Assembly: GCA_017416485.1 (NCBI GenBank)
Contig: JAFQCH010000007.1
Coordinates: 1-64,000 of the forward strand
Direction: 5' to 3'
Length of the DNA: 64,000 bases
Origin: Clostridia bacterium
GTDB lineage: Bacteria > Bacillota > Clostridia > Oscillospirales > Acutalibacteraceae
This document shows positions 9,105-17,290 of the stretch, one piece after another; the stretch's first letter is position 1; each line of letters starts with the position of its first letter. The notes below the pieces were generated by a model that worked only from the letters and a program-made list of their open reading frames with translations, ran no database searches and had not been told where the DNA came from. The position numbers and the translations under genes are program-made.

Positions 9105-10433
9105 ATGAAAAAACTGCTTTGTGTTCTGCTTGCACTCATGATGACCGTTTTTGCCTGCATTCCCGCTGCCGCGGCAACTGACCTTGCTGTCAGCCCCCTG
9201 CCCGGCGCAGATCTTGCAGATGACGGCGACGGTGTGTATACCCTTACTTTCACACCGCCCACCGAAGATTTTGAAGACGGCTATTGGTTTGCCACAAGTA
9301 AGGACGGCGAATATGAATATGTGGAAGAAACGGATCCCGAAAAACTTGCCGATCCCGAATGGCTGTATGAAAACGATTATATTTATGATGCGGAAAATGA
9401 CCGATATCTTCTTGCAAAAGATATCGTGCGCGGTTTTCCCGAAAATCCCGTTTATTACACAATCAAAAAAATGCCCGAAAAAATGGCTGTGAATGCAGGA
9501 GAAATCGTCACCTTCAAAGTTAAGACTTCTCCCAAATACAACCAGACCACGGTTGTTGTCAGAGCCAACGATATCAATGTGCAGCCCAATGTCAAGGGTG
9601 AATATTCCGTGCTTGTCAACCAGGATATGACAATCCGTGTTGTTGAACGCGGTGAAAAAGGCGATGTTCTGCTGCGTTCGCACTTCTTTGTGTATCTTCC
9701 CAAGGGTGAAGAAGGCGAATACCGTTGCCGCACCCTTGAAAACACCAACTACCAGGTCGTTTACTACGGCGACAGCTTTGATTTCCGTCTGGTTCTCGGT
9801 AAGGATGCCGTTGTCAATAACCTTGCCGTTACCGTCACCAGGGGTAAGGATGTTTTGTCGGAAGAACTCGGCTTTGACCCCTCCGCCATTCTCGGGCAGA
9901 TCGGGATCGGTAATATTGAAACCCTGACCAGCTACGGCACGGATGCCTCGGGTGCAAGACTGTACAGAGTTACCGATGTAACCACCGACATCACCATCAA
10001 TGTCAGCGGCATCAAAACGCAGGAAAGTGCCAACACAATGAACCTGATTATGCGCATTCTTCGTTTTATTCTGAATCTGCTGGGTATCAACCTGCCTTTC
10101 CTGCAGGATATGAATGCAACGATTGATGTTTCCGTGCAGAACAACTGTGACGATGTGGATTACACTGTGTTGCAGGGTGCAACGCAGGGTGAACTTAACG
10201 GCAATGTTTACAAGGTCAGCAGCGGCGACTACCTTTCTCTCGTTGTTTACAAATATGATGCAGAACAGGAAATCACCGTAAGCTGGAAAACAGGTGCCGA
10301 CAAAGACAAACCGTATGAAGTGGAATGGAAGGCCGATTACGACCAGAATAAAGACAGAGCCTACTATTACGCAATCTACAACATCGATAATATCACCGAA
10401 AACACCGTTGTAACCATTGCCCCGGGTGCGTAA
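9105..10433 (+). CDS. Secreted protein of unknown function
   Basis: The start at 9105 follows CGGAGGAAAA. The 442-residue product has a clear signal peptide (about 1-24, ending PAAAA). The rest is acidic and beta-rich with an Asp-rich region near the N-terminus and no recognised catalytic motif. Around residues 313-335 there is an amphipathic/hydrophobic segment, LIMRILRFILNLLG, that does not look like an ordinary membrane span and resembles segments in other secreted proteins of this window. It lies between the dockerin protein and the cohesin/dockerin protein with short gaps (80 bp and 4 bp), so it is probably exported with them. It carries no dockerin itself. Confidence 0.7.
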   Translation: MKKLLCVLLALMMTVFACIPAAAATDLAVSPLPGADLADDGDGVYTLTFTPPTEDFEDGYWFATSKDGEYEYVEETDPEKLADPEWLYENDYIYDAENDRYLLAKDIVRGFPENPVYYTIKKMPEKMAVNAGEIVTFKVKTSPKYNQTTVVVRANDINVQPNVKGEYSVLVNQDMTIRVVERGEKGDVLLRSHFFVYLPKGEEGEYRCRTLENTNYQVVYYGDSFDFRLVLGKDAVVNNLAVTVTRGKDVLSEELGFDPSAILGQIGIGNIETLTSYGTDASGARLYRVTDVTTDITINVSGIKTQESANTMNLIMRILRFILNLLGINLPFLQDMNATIDVSVQNNCDDVDYTVLQGATQGELNGNVYKVSSGDYLSLVVYKYDAEQEITVSWKTGADKDKPYEVEWKADYDQNKDRAYYYAIYNIDNITENTVVTIAPGA

Positions 10434-10437
10434 AGCC

Positions 10438-12561
10438 ATGAAAAAAAGATTTTCTACCTTATTTTTTATTCTTGCGCTGTTGGCTTCTTTGTGTCTGACG
10501 GCAAGCGCCTCGCAGGCCGGGTCCGCAGAAAATGAACCCTTTGCGGTTCTTTGGGCGGTTTCAGCAAACGAAATGGAAACCGATACCCTCTCCGCAGGCG
10601 TCGGCGACCCGATTACTTTGCATCTGTATGTGAATGTGGACGAAACCGCACAAACGGCATTCACCTTGCAGTATAATGATGCAGTCTTTACCCTGCAGGA
10701 ACTTGCAATTGCCGAAGCCGAAGGGCAGGGAGTGCTGACTGCAACGGGGGTATCGGCAGGTTCGATTTCCTTTACCTACCAATACAATGCGGCAAGTGCT
10801 AACCAAGGCCTTGTGCAGCTTGCAACCCTGACCTTTTCCAACAAAGCAGACATTGCGCAAACCGCCTACACATTTTCACTGCACAACGGTCAAACGCAAC
10901 TGTGCGATCCCGTTTCGGTAAAAGTGGATCACCGCCATGCGTTTGGCGGCTGGACTACTGTTTCCGTTTCTGAAGACGGAAAAATGCAGAAGCAGAAACG
11001 CGATTGTTTGCACTGCGATATGCGCGAAGAACGCACCGTGCCTTATGTGGATTACAGCATAGCACTGAAAGACGATGCCAAAAAAATCAGCTACAATGCA
11101 GACAAAAAGATGTTGTATGCCATTGCCCCCGGCACAACGGTAGGCACCTTGATTGACAGCCTGACCACCGGCGGCACCATGCAGGTGATCGACAAAAACG
11201 GCAACGGCAAGTCGCGCAATGATGTGCTTGCCACCGGCATGACCCTGCTTGTTCTGGATGAGGGCGACGGCATGGATGCAAATGTGCAGTTTGCCGCTTC
11301 TGTTTCTGTTTGGGGCGACGGCGACGGTGACGGTGAGGTCACTGCCGGTGATGCCCGTATTGCGTTGCGCTACAGCGTTGATCTTGAAAAAAATCTGTCC
11401 GAAGAGCAGTTGTTTGCACTTGATTCCGACAGCAACAACAAAATCGATGCCGGCGATGCACGTTTTATTTTGCGTGTTTCCGTAAATCTGGATGCTTTTT
11501 ATGCGGTCAAGGCAACATCCGTGCTTCTGTCTGAATCAAAACTGACAATGAATATCGGCGAGCAGAAAACGCTTACTGCCATTCTTTTTCCCACGGATAC
11601 CACCATCCGCACCATGCAATGGAACAGCAGCAACACTTCTGTTGCAACCGTAAGCAACGGTGTTATCACCGCAAAAGCAAAAGGCACCGCAGTGATCACG
11701 GCAACCGCCAATTCCGGGGTCTATGCAACCTGCACGGTTACGGTTCATCAGGCGGTTGAAAAACTGACCGTCAACCGCACCAATTTTTATCTGCCTGTCG
11801 GTAAAACGCGAAATCTGACCGATTCCATTGCAATTTTGCCGTCCGAAATCACTGCCGCGGATGCTGTTTGGACATCCTCCAACAGTGCCGTTACCGTAAA
11901 AGACGGCGTTGTCAGTTGTGTAAAAGACTATAATGCCGTTGCCAACAAAACGGCAAAAATCACCTGCACCTTCCCGTGCGGCACTTCTGCTTCCTTCAAT
12001 ATTACGCTTCTTCCCGAAAATGCAAAATTCTGCGGTTTTAAATATGAAACCATTCAAGTCAACGAAGGGCAGCAGTTCAAACTTTCCGGCGTTATTCAGA
12101 ATGCCTCTTTGAAAGTTGTTTCCGACAACACCGAGGTGCTTTCCGTAGACAGCGGCAATGTTATCACCGCAAAGGCTGCGGGCACTGCCACGCTGACCTG
12201 CTCGGGGGTCGACTATACTGAAAAGGTTACCGTTACGGTCAAAAGCAAAAGTCTGCGCGTTGTGTCCGTTGTTGTTAACAGCGGCGGCAATGACCTTGCT
12301 GTTACGGTGAAAAACATTGACACGCAGGGGCTCACAAAAATCGACATGACCGTTGTCGGCTACGATAAAAACGGCAAATTGCTCACCACAAAGGGTTGCG
12401 CAATCAGCAATCTTGCGTCCGGCGTACGTGCCGGTTATGTGTGGAAAGATCTTTGGGGAAATGCTGCGGTTGTTTCCGCTGCAATCACAAAAATCACCCT
12501 CACCTATGCCGACGGCCACATGGCAAGTCTTCCCGCCGGTTGCTGGCATACAGGGGAATAA
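10438..12561 (+). CDS. Secreted cohesin-like / dockerin / Ig-like multidomain protein
   Basis: The 707-residue product starts 4 bp after the previous gene. It has a signal peptide (about 1-27), a cohesin-like beta domain (about 50-160, with ITLHLYVNVDE and TLQYNDAVFTL), a short CxxC-bearing linker (HCDMRE), an internal dockerin (about 292-352; GDGDGEVTAGDARIALRYS and SDSNNKIDAGDARFILRVS), a Big_2-type Ig-like domain (about 359-440, with WNSSNTSVATVSNG) and two or three further Ig-like repeats to the C-terminus. Cohesins and dockerins are partners in cellulosome-type assemblies; having both in one chain could allow chaining of subunits. The cohesin assignment rests on strand pattern and position. 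No ribosome site is strong here, so coupling to the upstream gene is likely. Confidence 0.8.
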   Translation: MKKRFSTLFFILALLASLCLTASASQAGSAENEPFAVLWAVSANEMETDTLSAGVGDPITLHLYVNVDETAQTAFTLQYNDAVFTLQELAIAEAEGQGVLTATGVSAGSISFTYQYNAASANQGLVQLATLTFSNKADIAQTAYTFSLHNGQTQLCDPVSVKVDHRHAFGGWTTVSVSEDGKMQKQKRDCLHCDMREERTVPYVDYSIALKDDAKKISYNADKKMLYAIAPGTTVGTLIDSLTTGGTMQVIDKNGNGKSRNDVLATGMTLLVLDEGDGMDANVQFAASVSVWGDGDGDGEVTAGDARIALRYSVDLEKNLSEEQLFALDSDSNNKIDAGDARFILRVSVNLDAFYAVKATSVLLSESKLTMNIGEQKTLTAILFPTDTTIRTMQWNSSNTSVATVSNGVITAKAKGTAVITATANSGVYATCTVTVHQAVEKLTVNRTNFYLPVGKTRNLTDSIAILPSEITAADAVWTSSNSAVTVKDGVVSCVKDYNAVANKTAKITCTFPCGTSASFNITLLPENAKFCGFKYETIQVNEGQQFKLSGVIQNASLKVVSDNTEVLSVDSGNVITAKAAGTATLTCSGVDYTEKVTVTVKSKSLRVVSVVVNSGGNDLAVTVKNIDTQGLTKIDMTVVGYDKNGKLLTTKGCAISNLASGVRAGYVWKDLWGNAAVVSAAITKITLTYADGHMASLPAGCWHTGE

Positions 12562-12593
12562 TTTTTGCAAATGTGGAATAACAAAAGCGAAAA

Positions 12594-12653
12594 AAGGGAC
12601 CGTTAGGCAGACGCACCTATGTGCGTCCGCCTAACGGCCCCCCCCTTTTTTTG
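12594..12653. terminator. Strong bidirectional intrinsic terminator
   Basis: A hairpin with a 17-18-bp stem (CCGTTAGGC ... GCCTAACGG with an inner GACGCAC/GTGCGTC) is flanked by A6GGG on the left and a C-run plus T7 on the right. It separates the end of the surface cluster from the convergent membrane-protein gene and can serve both strands. Confidence 0.9.
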
Positions 12654-12664
12654 CACGGTAAATC

Positions 12665-13222
12665 TCACACCGGCGAAATGAAAATGCCCAACTGCGGCGG
12701 GTTATAGGTCCACACAACAAAGAACACCGCCGTCAAGGCTGTAAGAACCCTGCATACAGGTGCGCAAACGGGGGATGAAAACCGTTCGGTCTGCATATAC
12801 TTGTAAGAGAATTTCCACGCAAGTGCCGCACCGATGAAAAACAGCAAAATGTTGACAATATCGATATTTTTACCGATTACACCTGAAATGGTGTAAAACG
12901 CAATGGTGATAAAACTCATTCCAATCACGGCGGAAAGGTATTTGACACACAGAAAATTCTTGTTTTTTCTGCCGTACAAAAAATACTCAAGAATCGTAAA
13001 CAGAACAATCGGCACCCACAAAAGTTTTAAGTGTTCCCACGTGCTTTCGTTGGTGGCGGAAAACAGAGCAGCGATTTTGTTCTGATTTGTCCAGTCATAC
13101 ACAAAATGCAGAAGTGAGCCCGCAATGCAGGTAAAAACAAAGCCTGCAAGGTGCGTTTTTTGCAAGGATGAAAATTTTTTCAAAGATACCACACTCCATA
13201 TTGAAATTTTCGTTTTTTTCAT
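12665..13222 (-). CDS. Small integral membrane protein (DUF6512-like)
   Basis: This 185-residue protein has five or so hydrophobic helices. The order is an N-terminal FVFTCIAGSLLHFVYDW helix, a conserved-looking NESTWEHLKLLW segment, and further helices around VPIVLFTILEYFL, AVIGMSFITIAFYTIS, and two at the C-terminus. The STWEHLK pattern is what I recall from DUF6512 proteins of Bacillota, whose function is unknown; this name is tentative. The ATG at 13222 has no ribosome site and lies under the divergent cysE promoter. A TTG at 13183 with GGAG 10 bases upstream would give a 172-residue protein and is equally likely. Confidence 0.65.
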   Translation of the reverse strand: MKKTKISIWSVVSLKKFSSLQKTHLAGFVFTCIAGSLLHFVYDWTNQNKIAALFSATNESTWEHLKLLWVPIVLFTILEYFLYGRKNKNFLCVKYLSAVIGMSFITIAFYTISGVIGKNIDIVNILLFFIGAALAWKFSYKYMQTERFSSPVCAPVCRVLTALTAVFFVVWTYNPPQLGIFISPV

Positions 13223-13229
13223 GTATAAT
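13201..13229 (+). promoter_or_regulatory. Sigma-A promoter of cysE-cysS
   Basis: TTGAAA (13201-13206) and TATAAT (13224-13229) are spaced by 17 bp, and the start codon of cysE follows 30 bp later behind AAAGGAGG. The untranslated leader is too short for a T-box or other riboswitch. Confidence 0.8.
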
Positions 13230-13259
13230 ATTTTAATCTATGAGCAAAGGAGGAGAAAT

Positions 13260-13895
13260 ATGTTCGATCGGCTTCGGGAAGACATTGCAAGTGTCCGTGA
13301 ACGCGACCCCGCCGCAACGAGTACACTTGAGATTTTGTTTTTGTACCCCGGACTTCGCGCCATCCGTTCGCACCGTAAAGCGCACTGGTTCTATACCCAT
13401 AATATGCACTTTATTGCACGATGTATTTCGCAGGCATCCGCGAGAAGAACGAACATAGAGATCCATCCGGGTGCCAAAATCGGCAAACGCTTCTTTATTG
13501 ACCACGGCACGGGCGTTGTTATCGGCGAAACTGCCGAAATCGGCGACAATGTCACCATCTATCAGGGTGTCACCCTCGGTGGTACAGGTAAGGATGTCGG
13601 CAAACGCCATCCCACAGTGGGCAACAATGTGCTCATCGGCGCAGGTGCCAAGGTGCTCGGTCCGTTCAAAATCGGCGACAACACCAATATTGCTGCGGGC
13701 AGTGTGGTGCTCAATGAAATTCCGGCAAACTGCACGGCGGTCGGTACCCCTGCAAGGGTCGTCAAGCGCGACGGCAAAAGGGTGCTCGATGACCTTGATC
13801 AGGTGCACATCCCTGACCCTGTTCAACAAGAGCTTGACAAACTGCACCGCCGCATAGAAGAACTTGAAAAACAAATCGCAAAAGGAGATATATAA
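13260..13895 (+). CDS. cysE: Serine O-acetyltransferase
   Basis: The 211-residue enzyme transfers acetyl from acetyl-CoA to L-serine, the committed step of cysteine synthesis. It is a left-handed beta-helix protein; the hexapeptide repeats (GAKIGKRFFIDHGTGVVIGE, then GDNVTI, GTGKDVGKRHP) run from about residue 75 to 180. The catalytic Asp-His of FIDHGTG is present. Size fits the short Bacillota CysE (EpsC) type. A short helical C-terminus (about 180-211) replaces the longer tail of enterobacterial enzymes. The start at 13260 has AAAGGAGG upstream. It is followed 6 bp later by cysS, a pairing known from Bacillota that links cysteine supply to its charging on tRNA. Confidence 0.95.
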   Translation: MFDRLREDIASVRERDPAATSTLEILFLYPGLRAIRSHRKAHWFYTHNMHFIARCISQASARRTNIEIHPGAKIGKRFFIDHGTGVVIGETAEIGDNVTIYQGVTLGGTGKDVGKRHPTVGNNVLIGAGAKVLGPFKIGDNTNIAAGSVVLNEIPANCTAVGTPARVVKRDGKRVLDDLDQVHIPDPVQQELDKLHRRIEELEKQIAKGDI

Positions 13896-13901
13896 ATAAT
13901 A

Positions 13902-15302
13902 ATGAAAGTTTATAATACACTTACAAGACAGAAAGAAGAACTTATTCCGCTGAAAAACGGCGAAGTCGGCATTTATGCTTGCGGCCCGACTGTTTATAAC
14001 TACATCCACATCGGCAATGCAAGACCCATCTGCGTGTTTGACGTTCTGCGCCGTTACCTTGAATACATCGGCTACAAAGTAAATTTTGTGCAGAACTTCA
14101 CCGATATTGATGACAAAATCATCAACCGCGCCAACGATGAAGGCTCTGACTATCTTACCGTTTCCGGAAAGTATATTGAAGAATACAAAATTGATGCAGG
14201 CGGATTGAATGTCCGTCCCGCAACGGTGCATCCCAAGGCCACCGAAAATATTGACGAAATCATTTCCATCATTTCCACCCTCATCGAAAAAGGCTATGCT
14301 TATGAAGCACAGGGCGATGTGTATTTCAGCACCCTTAAGTTTGGCGAATACGGCAAGCTCAGCCATCAGCCCATGGAAGATCTGCTTGCAGGTGCAAGAA
14401 TCAACATCGGCGAAGTCAAAAAAGAAGCGGTTGACTTTGCACTGTGGAAAGCCTCCAAACCCGGTGAACCCTGGTGGGATTCCCCTTGGGGCAAAGGCAG
14501 ACCCGGCTGGCACATTGAATGCTCGGCTATGTCGCGCCGCTACCTCGGCGAAACCATCGACATCCACTGCGGCGGGCAGGACCTTGTGTTCCCCCACCAC
14601 GAAAACGAAATTGCTCAGAGCGAATGCTGCAACGGCGTTCCTTTTGCACGTTACTGGATGCACAACGGCTTCATCACCGTTGACAACGAAAAGATGAGCA
14701 AGTCCAAAGGCAATTTCTTCACCGTGCGTGACGTTTCGCAGCAGTTCGGCTACGAACCCATTCGTTATCTGATGATTTCCTGCCAATACAGAAGCCCCAT
14801 CAACTACAGCTACGATTCGCTTGAACAGTGCAAGGCTTCTTTGACCCGTCTTTACAACTGCCGCGAAGCGCTTGAGTTCGCCCTTAAGAATGCTTCCGAC
14901 GAAGTCAACGAAGAAGCAGTCAAGATTGCTGTTGACGGTTGCGCCGAAGCCAAGAAAGCATTCTGCGAAGCCATGGACGACGACCTCAACACCGCCGATG
15001 CCATCGCCGCATTGTTTGACTTTGTGCGCTTCATCAACAAGTCCGTGCTCACCGATGCACCCGCAAAGGCAGCCGTAGAAGAAGCCACCAAACTGTTTGA
15101 TGAGCTGACCAACGTGCTCGGCCTTGTTTACAACCGCAAGACCGAATCCCTTGATGACGAAGTCGAAGCCCTCATTGCCGCCAGAACCGAAGCCCGCAAG
15201 AGCAAGAACTGGGCAGAAGCCGACCGCATCCGCGATCAGCTCAAGGAAATGGGCATCGTCCTCGAAGACACTCCGCAGGGTGTCAAATGGTCCAGAGCAT
15301 AA
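13902..15302 (+). CDS. cysS: Cysteinyl-tRNA synthetase
   Basis: The 466-residue class I synthetase charges tRNA-Cys. It has the HIGH-type motif HIGN at residues 36-39, a zinc-binding Cys in ACGPTVYN (27), and KMSKS at 264-268. Other conserved stretches are NFTDIDDKII and WHIECSAM. The C-terminal alpha-helical anticodon domain is complete, and the length is usual for the family. It lies 6 bp downstream of cysE and is presumably read from the same promoter. The 3' end runs directly into a large palindromic element that begins with a terminator-like hairpin. Confidence 0.97.
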   Translation: MKVYNTLTRQKEELIPLKNGEVGIYACGPTVYNYIHIGNARPICVFDVLRRYLEYIGYKVNFVQNFTDIDDKIINRANDEGSDYLTVSGKYIEEYKIDAGGLNVRPATVHPKATENIDEIISIISTLIEKGYAYEAQGDVYFSTLKFGEYGKLSHQPMEDLLAGARINIGEVKKEAVDFALWKASKPGEPWWDSPWGKGRPGWHIECSAMSRRYLGETIDIHCGGQDLVFPHHENEIAQSECCNGVPFARYWMHNGFITVDNEKMSKSKGNFFTVRDVSQQFGYEPIRYLMISCQYRSPINYSYDSLEQCKASLTRLYNCREALEFALKNASDEVNEEAVKIAVDGCAEAKKAFCEAMDDDLNTADAIAALFDFVRFINKSVLTDAPAKAAVEEATKLFDELTNVLGLVYNRKTESLDDEVEALIAARTEARKSKNWAEADRIRDQLKEMGIVLEDTPQGVKWSRA

Positions 15303-15304
15303 CA

Positions 15305-15611
15305 AAAAACCGTCCGAAAGGCGGTCTCACATAGGGATTTATACGCTCCAAAACGGATCTTTTTCCACAATACTGCTTCAAAAAGCCATGGCAGGCGTCA
15401 GCCTTGCCATGGCTTTTTTCATTGTCTTGCGAAAAAATCTCTCCTTTTGGAGTGCTTTGCAGTTTTGAAGGTTAGATTTTTTCTCACAGGGACAACCGAA
15501 GGATGCAGAAATACTTTGTGTCTTTCAAAGCCTTCGGGTGTTTCTGTGAGGGAAAAGATTCCTTCAAAACCGTGTAAATCCCTATGTGAGCCCGCCTAAA
15601 GGGCGGTTTTT
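15305..15611. repeat. 307-bp palindromic structured element with about 41-bp terminal inverted repeats
   Basis: This gene-free stretch is bounded by inverted arms at 15305-15345 and 15571-15611 that match at nearly all positions (core CTCACATAGGGATTTA and its complement, plus CCG/CGG hairpins at each end). Inside are two large branches. One pairs 15345-15364 with 15431-15453 and encloses a near-perfect hairpin, AAAGCCATGGCA with its complement (15380-15419). The other pairs about 15463-15488 with 15541-15569 and encloses CCGAAGG ... CCTTCGG. The outer right hairpin ends in a T-run and could terminate cysS. It may be a structured RNA or a miniature mobile element. No protein is encoded. Confidence 0.8.
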
Positions 15612-15626
15612 CCTTTAAAAAAACAG

Positions 15627-15655
15627 TTGACATTTTTACTAAAATTTATTACTAT
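15627..15655 (+). promoter_or_regulatory. Probable sigma-A promoter of the 41-residue ORF and PHP gene
   Basis: A consensus TTGACA (15627-15632) lies 17 bp before TACTAT (15650-15655); an overlapping TATAAT at 15653-15658 gives a 20-bp spacing instead. It sits immediately after the palindromic element and 50 bp before the small ORF. Confidence 0.6.
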
Positions 15656-15702
15656 AATCATATACTTTTGCATATTTTGCTAATTCGAAAGGAGTTTTTA
15701 CC

Positions 15703-15828
15703 ATGCCTGAAATTGAATTTGTTGATACCAACTTGCTGCTTCGCAACGTGATTGCAAAAATGAACTACATGCTTTATGACATCATCAAAAAACTCAGCGT
15801 AATTTTTCCCTTTTTAAAACGGGCATAA
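15703..15828 (+). CDS. 41-residue small protein, amphipathic
   Basis: A short ORF with an excellent ribosome site (AAAGGAGTTTTTACC before ATG) and its own promoter, too short for most gene callers. The product is MPEIEFVDTNLLLR... followed by a helix with aromatic and Lys residues (NYMLYDIIKKL) and ends VIFPFLKRA. There is no Cys and no signal peptide. It looks like one long amphipathic helix that could lie on a membrane. It is 25 bp upstream of the secreted PHP protein, whose own C-terminus carries a similar aromatic amphipathic helix. The function is unknown; a leader peptide for the next gene is an alternative. Confidence 0.6.
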   Translation: MPEIEFVDTNLLLRNVIAKMNYMLYDIIKKLSVIFPFLKRA

Positions 15829-15853
15829 GGGTGTGGCGAAAGGAGTTGTCTTC

Positions 15854-17242
15854 ATGAAAAAAGCAAAAAAAGTGCTCTGCGTTGTTTTGAGCATTCTGTT
15901 GGTGTTTACTTGCACTTCGGTTGCGTTTGCGGATGACAGCGGGGAAGTGCGTGAGGAATACACCTATAACATTTCAAGCCCCTATGACGGCATTGACTGG
16001 GACAATATCAATCAATACAAGGCAGACCTGCATTCTCATACGGATGCCAGCGATGCCGACCAGACCATTGAGGAAAATGTCAAAAGCCATTACGATCTCG
16101 GTTATCAGATTTTAGCCATTTCCGACCATGCCGTAATCGGCGAGCGTTGGGATGTAGTGCCCGAAACCGTGCCGCTGTATCGTTTCTTCAAGTTCTCCCG
16201 TACCGAAATGCGTGATCCCGTTGTGCTTACAAGTGAAGACCGTGAGCAGATCATCAACGGTACCTATGAGAGCGCCGCACGCGATGCACTGGCTGAACAG
16301 CTCGGTTATGACCTGGGTGGTATGCTCGAAATTACGCGTTCCTGCGAAGCCAACGGTGCAACCCCCATCAACGACTGCCACATCAACACCTTCAACTGCG
16401 AGAGCGTGCGTGCCAAAATGGGTGTCTACGGCGATTTTGAATCGGTTGTGGAAGACTGCGATGCCGAAGGCGGCTTCTCGTTCCTTGACCATGTGGGCGA
16501 ATATGTCGGCAGAAATCCGGAAGACCACTATCGTGCCTATGAGCCGTATTATTCCAACAAATTTGCAAATATCTTCCTTGATTACGAGTCCTGCGTGGCA
16601 TTCGACGTCAACAGCACCCGCTACGATTCCGTCATCTGGGATGAAATCCTCAAGAAAACCATTCCCAACGGCAGAAATGTTCCCGGCATTGCCTTTACCG
16701 ATTCCCACGGACTTGACGGCAACGACTGGGCATTCATCATGATGCTCATGCCCGAGCTTACATACGAAGCCTTTGAGGCTTGTATGCGCAGCGGTGCATG
16801 GTTCTCGGTCGGCAGAGTGGATAAACTGTATCTCGGTGAAGATTTTGACGGCCACGGCAATCTTCCTCCTGCTGTCAGCAGAGTGGATGTGGACAGAGAA
16901 AACAATGTCATCTCCTTTGAAGGAAGCGAGTATGACTATGTGCAGTGGATTTCCGGCGGCAAGATCATTGCAGAGGGTGCAGGACTTACCGGCATCGATC
17001 TGAATGATTACGAGGATGAACTGGATTGCTACGTCCGCTTCCAGCTTCTCGGCCCGGGCGGCATTCTTTATTCCCAGCCGTTCGTGACCATGGCAGAGGG
17101 TGTGGAATATTCGGCAGACATTTATGTCACCCTCGACCTTTCCACCTTCATGCGTCTGTTTGTGGATTTCTTCAATGCAACATTCGGCCACGGCATCATC
17201 GCCACCATCCTCAAAAAACTTCTCTGGAACCACGTCTGGTAA
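15854..17242 (+). CDS. Secreted PHP-domain phosphoesterase-like protein
   Basis: The 462-residue product has a signal peptide (about 1-27, ending SVAFA) and a PHP domain, a metal-dependent phosphoesterase fold also found in histidinol phosphatase and DNA polymerase parts. Motif I is DLHSHTD with His60 and His62, and ISDHA (90-94) gives motif II; further His and Asp occur in NDCHIN, LDHVGEY and FTDSHG, so a trinuclear metal site looks complete. The C-terminus ends in an amphipathic aromatic segment, FMRLFVDFF ... ILKKLLW. The start at 15854 follows AAAGGAG. Extracellular PHP proteins are uncommon and the substrate is unknown; a phosphorylated sugar or teichoic acid breakdown product is only a guess. 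Confidence 0.85.
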   Translation: MKKAKKVLCVVLSILLVFTCTSVAFADDSGEVREEYTYNISSPYDGIDWDNINQYKADLHSHTDASDADQTIEENVKSHYDLGYQILAISDHAVIGERWDVVPETVPLYRFFKFSRTEMRDPVVLTSEDREQIINGTYESAARDALAEQLGYDLGGMLEITRSCEANGATPINDCHINTFNCESVRAKMGVYGDFESVVEDCDAEGGFSFLDHVGEYVGRNPEDHYRAYEPYYSNKFANIFLDYESCVAFDVNSTRYDSVIWDEILKKTIPNGRNVPGIAFTDSHGLDGNDWAFIMMLMPELTYEAFEACMRSGAWFSVGRVDKLYLGEDFDGHGNLPPAVSRVDVDRENNVISFEGSEYDYVQWISGGKIIAEGAGLTGIDLNDYEDELDCYVRFQLLGPGGILYSQPFVTMAEGVEYSADIYVTLDLSTFMRLFVDFFNATFGHGIIATILKKLLWNHVW

Positions 17243-17254
17243 TCCTTTTGCAAT

Positions 17255-17289
17255 AAAAAATCCCCGTTCATCACTGAACGGGGATTTTT
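17255..17289. terminator. Bidirectional terminator between the PHP gene and ddl
   Basis: AAAAATCCCCGTTCA and TGAACGGGGATTTTT form a near-perfect hairpin with a 5-base loop and T-runs on both strands, placed between two convergent genes. Confidence 0.93.
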
Positions 17290-17290
17290 A

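Noticed and set aside
9027..10664. A 545-codon open frame on minus
   Set aside because: It opposes the secreted protein gene at 9105-10433, which has a signal peptide and a ribosome site.
13224..13260. T-box or riboswitch before cysE or leuS
   Set aside because: The cysE leader is about 30 nt and leuS follows rsfS by 20 bp; neither has room for such an RNA.
13233..15305. A 690-codon open frame on minus
   Set aside because: It mirrors cysE and cysS, whose families and ribosome sites are clear; this window's codon usage leaves the opposite strand open.
15305..15611. Retron or other reverse-transcriptase-linked RNA
   Set aside because: The arm-plus-hairpin layout is similar, but no reverse transcriptase lies nearby.
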